Part shown: one piece after another, positions 61,370-64,000 of the stretch | How positions within the stretch are numbered: the first letter of the stretch is position 1 | Layout of the letters: each line of letters begins with the position of its first letter | NCBI RefSeq assembly: GCF_000247815.1 | Contig: NC_021675.1 | Coordinates: forward strand, 60,915,029-60,979,028 | Reading direction: 5' to 3' | DNA length: 64,000 nt | DNA from: Ficedula albicollis | Taxonomy: Eukaryota; Chordata; Aves; Passeriformes; Muscicapidae | Translations under genes and position numbers: made by a program | Notes under the pieces: model-generated | Database searches by the model: none | Seen by the model: the letters and a program-made list of their open reading frames with translations, nothing else | Told to the model about the DNA's origin: nothing

Positions 61370-64000
61370 AATAATAGTCTCGGATCTGTCGCACCTACCA
61401 GGTGCCAGTCTTTTTTCACACTTTGCAAGACTTTCTGAAGAATAAACTAGAAAGGCATAAAGTTAGTTGAAGCTACTAAGACACACATTTGAAGGTGAGT
61501 CTATTTTGACTTTTTTTTTTCTTTTAACAGAAGTGTCCATGAATGTGTGTCAAAAAAACTTAAATACACTGAGAAATACAGTAGAAAGGCTATATTTACA
61601 GTCAATTATAATGGGCACTGCCAACATATCCAATAACAAAAATAAAACAAAACCTTTTTTTTCATGTTTCTATCATGCTTTTTTTCACAGAGATTTTTTT
61701 TTAAATATGATTTTGTTTTTTAAAAAATACAATAAGGAAATAATTACATTCTTAATATGAGAACATTATCATACAACATACACCCTGGGCCAATTAATTT
61801 GAAAGTGTCTAACAAAACTTGATACTAAATTAATATTCTCCATTTGAAAAATCAATTGCCACAATCATCTCATTAAAAAAAATACCCTTGATCCCCCAAA
61901 GTTATGATCTGGGGTTTTTTTTCAAAAAAGCATCACCCATTTAAAAGATACCAAACAAAACAAACAATTTTTAAAAAGCACCTGGTACAGTAACAGGCAT
62001 TTGGTGAGGAAGCATAAGAGTAACATTTTCTTAGAAGACATAGAAATGGTTTAAAATACAAGTTTTCCTTTAAAACAAAAGTCATGCTGCTCCATGGCTG
62101 AGTTTGCCTGGTGATCCTGAAATCTAAAAACTGTGAAAATCCAAACTCTGTCGCTCTTTATAAAAGATTGTGCAGCAATAGTGCTATTCAAGGCAACAGA
62201 GTACATTTCACAGCACTGAGAGTGGTCTGTAGAGAAAGGTTATTTCCCAAGCTTTTTGGTTCTCCTCCTTCCAAAACCTTGGCTGTTATACAGAATAGAC
62301 TAAAGCAGGGGTGGCTTTGTGGAGCCTCTGCTGGAGGAAGAGTGAGAGATGTTTATTTTGGGTGGCAGCCCCTGTGCAGCAGGCACTGAGGGGGCCAAGG
62401 TGCTATAGGTGCTGAGGGACACCTGCACCTACAGCAGAGCTGAAGGAAGCTGCACCACACAATTCCTGTTGGCCTGGGCAGACATTTACACACATCCACC
62501 TCAGCCATGGACTAAAACCTGTCCTTGCCAAGGTATTTTTCTTTTTTTTTTTTTTACCATGGGATAAGGGGGTGGAAAGAGACAATGCCAATATTGGGTA
62601 AACAAGACAAGTGGTCTGGCTTTTGACTACTCTGCATTACTTGATGTGGGACCACTTCTTAATGGCAACTGTTACATCATTGCTAACGTTGACTAGAAGC
62701 CTAATTTGCATTATAAATATGTACAGATATAAATTAAATATTTATTGAAATATACAAATAAATAACTTAATTTGAAATAAAAAGCCTAAATGAACTTACT
62801 TTTGCTTCAAATTTGTTTCTGCTATTATTTATGGGAATTTGATGCTGTTTAGTCCATAGTCATACAGTACAGAATGTGCCCTCTAGTTAGAGAGTTAATA
62901 AGTGACCTAAACTAGTATTAAAAAATTGTGTTTTCAATGAAAACCACACTGACACTTGCTTTCCTACTGTATCTGCATTCCTGTGGCACTTTGTACCAAG
63001 CACAGTCACAGGAAGCCAAGAGCCTTTTCTCATGCTGGGCCAATTTCTGCACTGCTCAGGCCAGTGGGATCCCTGGCCCTAAATGCATTTGGGAACAGGA
63101 CACAGCCCTGTCTCCTGTCAGCTCTCAGGGCTTTTTGATAGCTCTGTGCCTTCAAACCACACAAGCTCCTGCAGAAGTCCCCTGGCACCCAGCTCAGCTG
63201 AGAATCCCAGTGTACCCTCCAGGAGTTGCACACACCCGTTCCTAAAGGTGAGATTATCTGCAGGCTTGGCCATGAAGGGATGTGATCCTCGATAACTGCT
63301 GTCTTGCCAACTTCTGTGATTTTAATTGCAGTCTTTAACAATTATCAAGACTCCAGCCCTAATATCTGTGATTAGAAAACTACTCATATTTTGAGGTGAT
63401 TTTTTAAATTAATTTTCTACTCCTCACAGTTGAGGAGGAAAAATATCTTGAGAGGATGATTGAAGGCTCTCCAAAGGCCTAAAAAAACCCAAAAGAGAAA
63501 AAGAAGCCATTTTATTGCACATCCTCCCTCCAACCCCCTCCTGATTTTTTAAAACCAATCTTGAGATTTTGAAGGGCTTCAGTGGCAATTTGCTGCATGT
63601 AATTTCTTGGCAATGACATTGATGGAGACAAAGAAAAACAGATTTTTTATAATTTTACAGACTAAAATGCAAGCGGCTGTTTCCTACTAAACACAAACGG
63701 ACTCCTGCTTGAGAAAATCCCCAATTATTTGTTAAACTGTTTATAAAAGAGTCTGAAAATTATCAGCTTTTCAGTCCATCTTCCTCAAAAATAATAGCTG
63801 AGGTCTGAAAAGACAAAGGGAACTAAGTACAGCAGTGTTCTATACCTCAAGTTTAACAATACTATATCATAAAAAACAAAACAAGACTGACTGCATAAGT
63901 TATTCTGAGTTGCCATTATCTGTTGAGGACTAATTTCACTTGTTTTCTTTTTCAAAATGTATAGAAAAGAAGCAGTATCTAAAAATACCTGTTTGCCTTT
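61370..64000. other. AT-rich stretch, no gene recognised
   Basis: Contains T and A homopolymers and a GC-richer patch near 62.27-62.5 kb. No exon-like frame with supporting splice sites was found on either strand. Confidence 0.65.

Overview
The window is a piece of a vertebrate nuclear genome, almost certainly a bird. Intron-rich DNA carries fragments of CR1-type LINEs (near 5.3-6.1 kb, 12.9-13.2 kb and 16.75-16.93 kb) and an old MIR-type SINE (49.77-49.99 kb). The only protein-coding gene I can support is the 3' half of SORCS1, a VPS10-domain sorting receptor, on the + strand. Its 5' part (signal peptide, propeptide, most of the VPS10 beta-propeller) lies before position 1.

Thirteen constitutive exons join in one open frame of 536 residues: 9761-9881, 11168-11301, 12627-12755, 14462-14633, 18216-18402 (or its twin 18878-19064), 23163-23296, 24489-24612, 26332-26444, 28058-28183, 33026-33125, 34626-34728, 43914-44017 and 46794-46858. 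They encode, in order, the end of the propeller, a 10-cysteine 10CC module (all ten cysteines are visible), two PKD-like domains, a membrane-proximal domain, one transmembrane helix and a cytoplasmic tail. The extreme C-terminus (GNHSGVVLSINSREMHSYLVS in two overlapping parts) is what identifies the paralogue as SORCS1 rather than SORCS2 or SORCS3. Intron phases match across every junction. One intron (34729-43913) uses a GC donor.

The last 3 kb of the coding region look like an alternative-tail cluster. There is a second 5' splice site 42 nt downstream in the tail exon (44059), a candidate 78-nt cassette or terminal exon (45456-45533, or to the stop at 45616 with an AATAAA just behind it), a candidate 36-nt microexon (46110-46145), and a candidate terminal exon (46378-46538) with its own AATAAA at 46722. 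All are in phase 1. Mammalian SorCS1 is known to have alternatively spliced tails that control trafficking; which of these exons are used here is inference.

The second theme is structural. At least 14 loci between 1.0 and 45.3 kb are direct duplications of 44 to 662 bp with about 97-100% identity. One of them duplicates the whole first PKD-domain exon with both splice sites. Three share an unusual full-partial-full arrangement. A 36-A run followed by 731 uninterrupted Gs sits 268 bp upstream of the third exon. I saw no such duplications after 45.3 kb. Either the locus is unusually prone to template switching, or the assembly contains false (allelic) duplications and a homopolymer artefact. 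The copy differences, around 1%, are what allelic variation in a bird could give, so the assembly explanation must be tested first.

Downstream of the stop (46859 onward) lies the 3' UTR with several possible poly(A) signals, then gene-poor AT-rich DNA. Near 61.35 kb there is a weak hint of a minus-strand transcript end. I recognise no RNA genes, CRISPR, phage or bacterial features.
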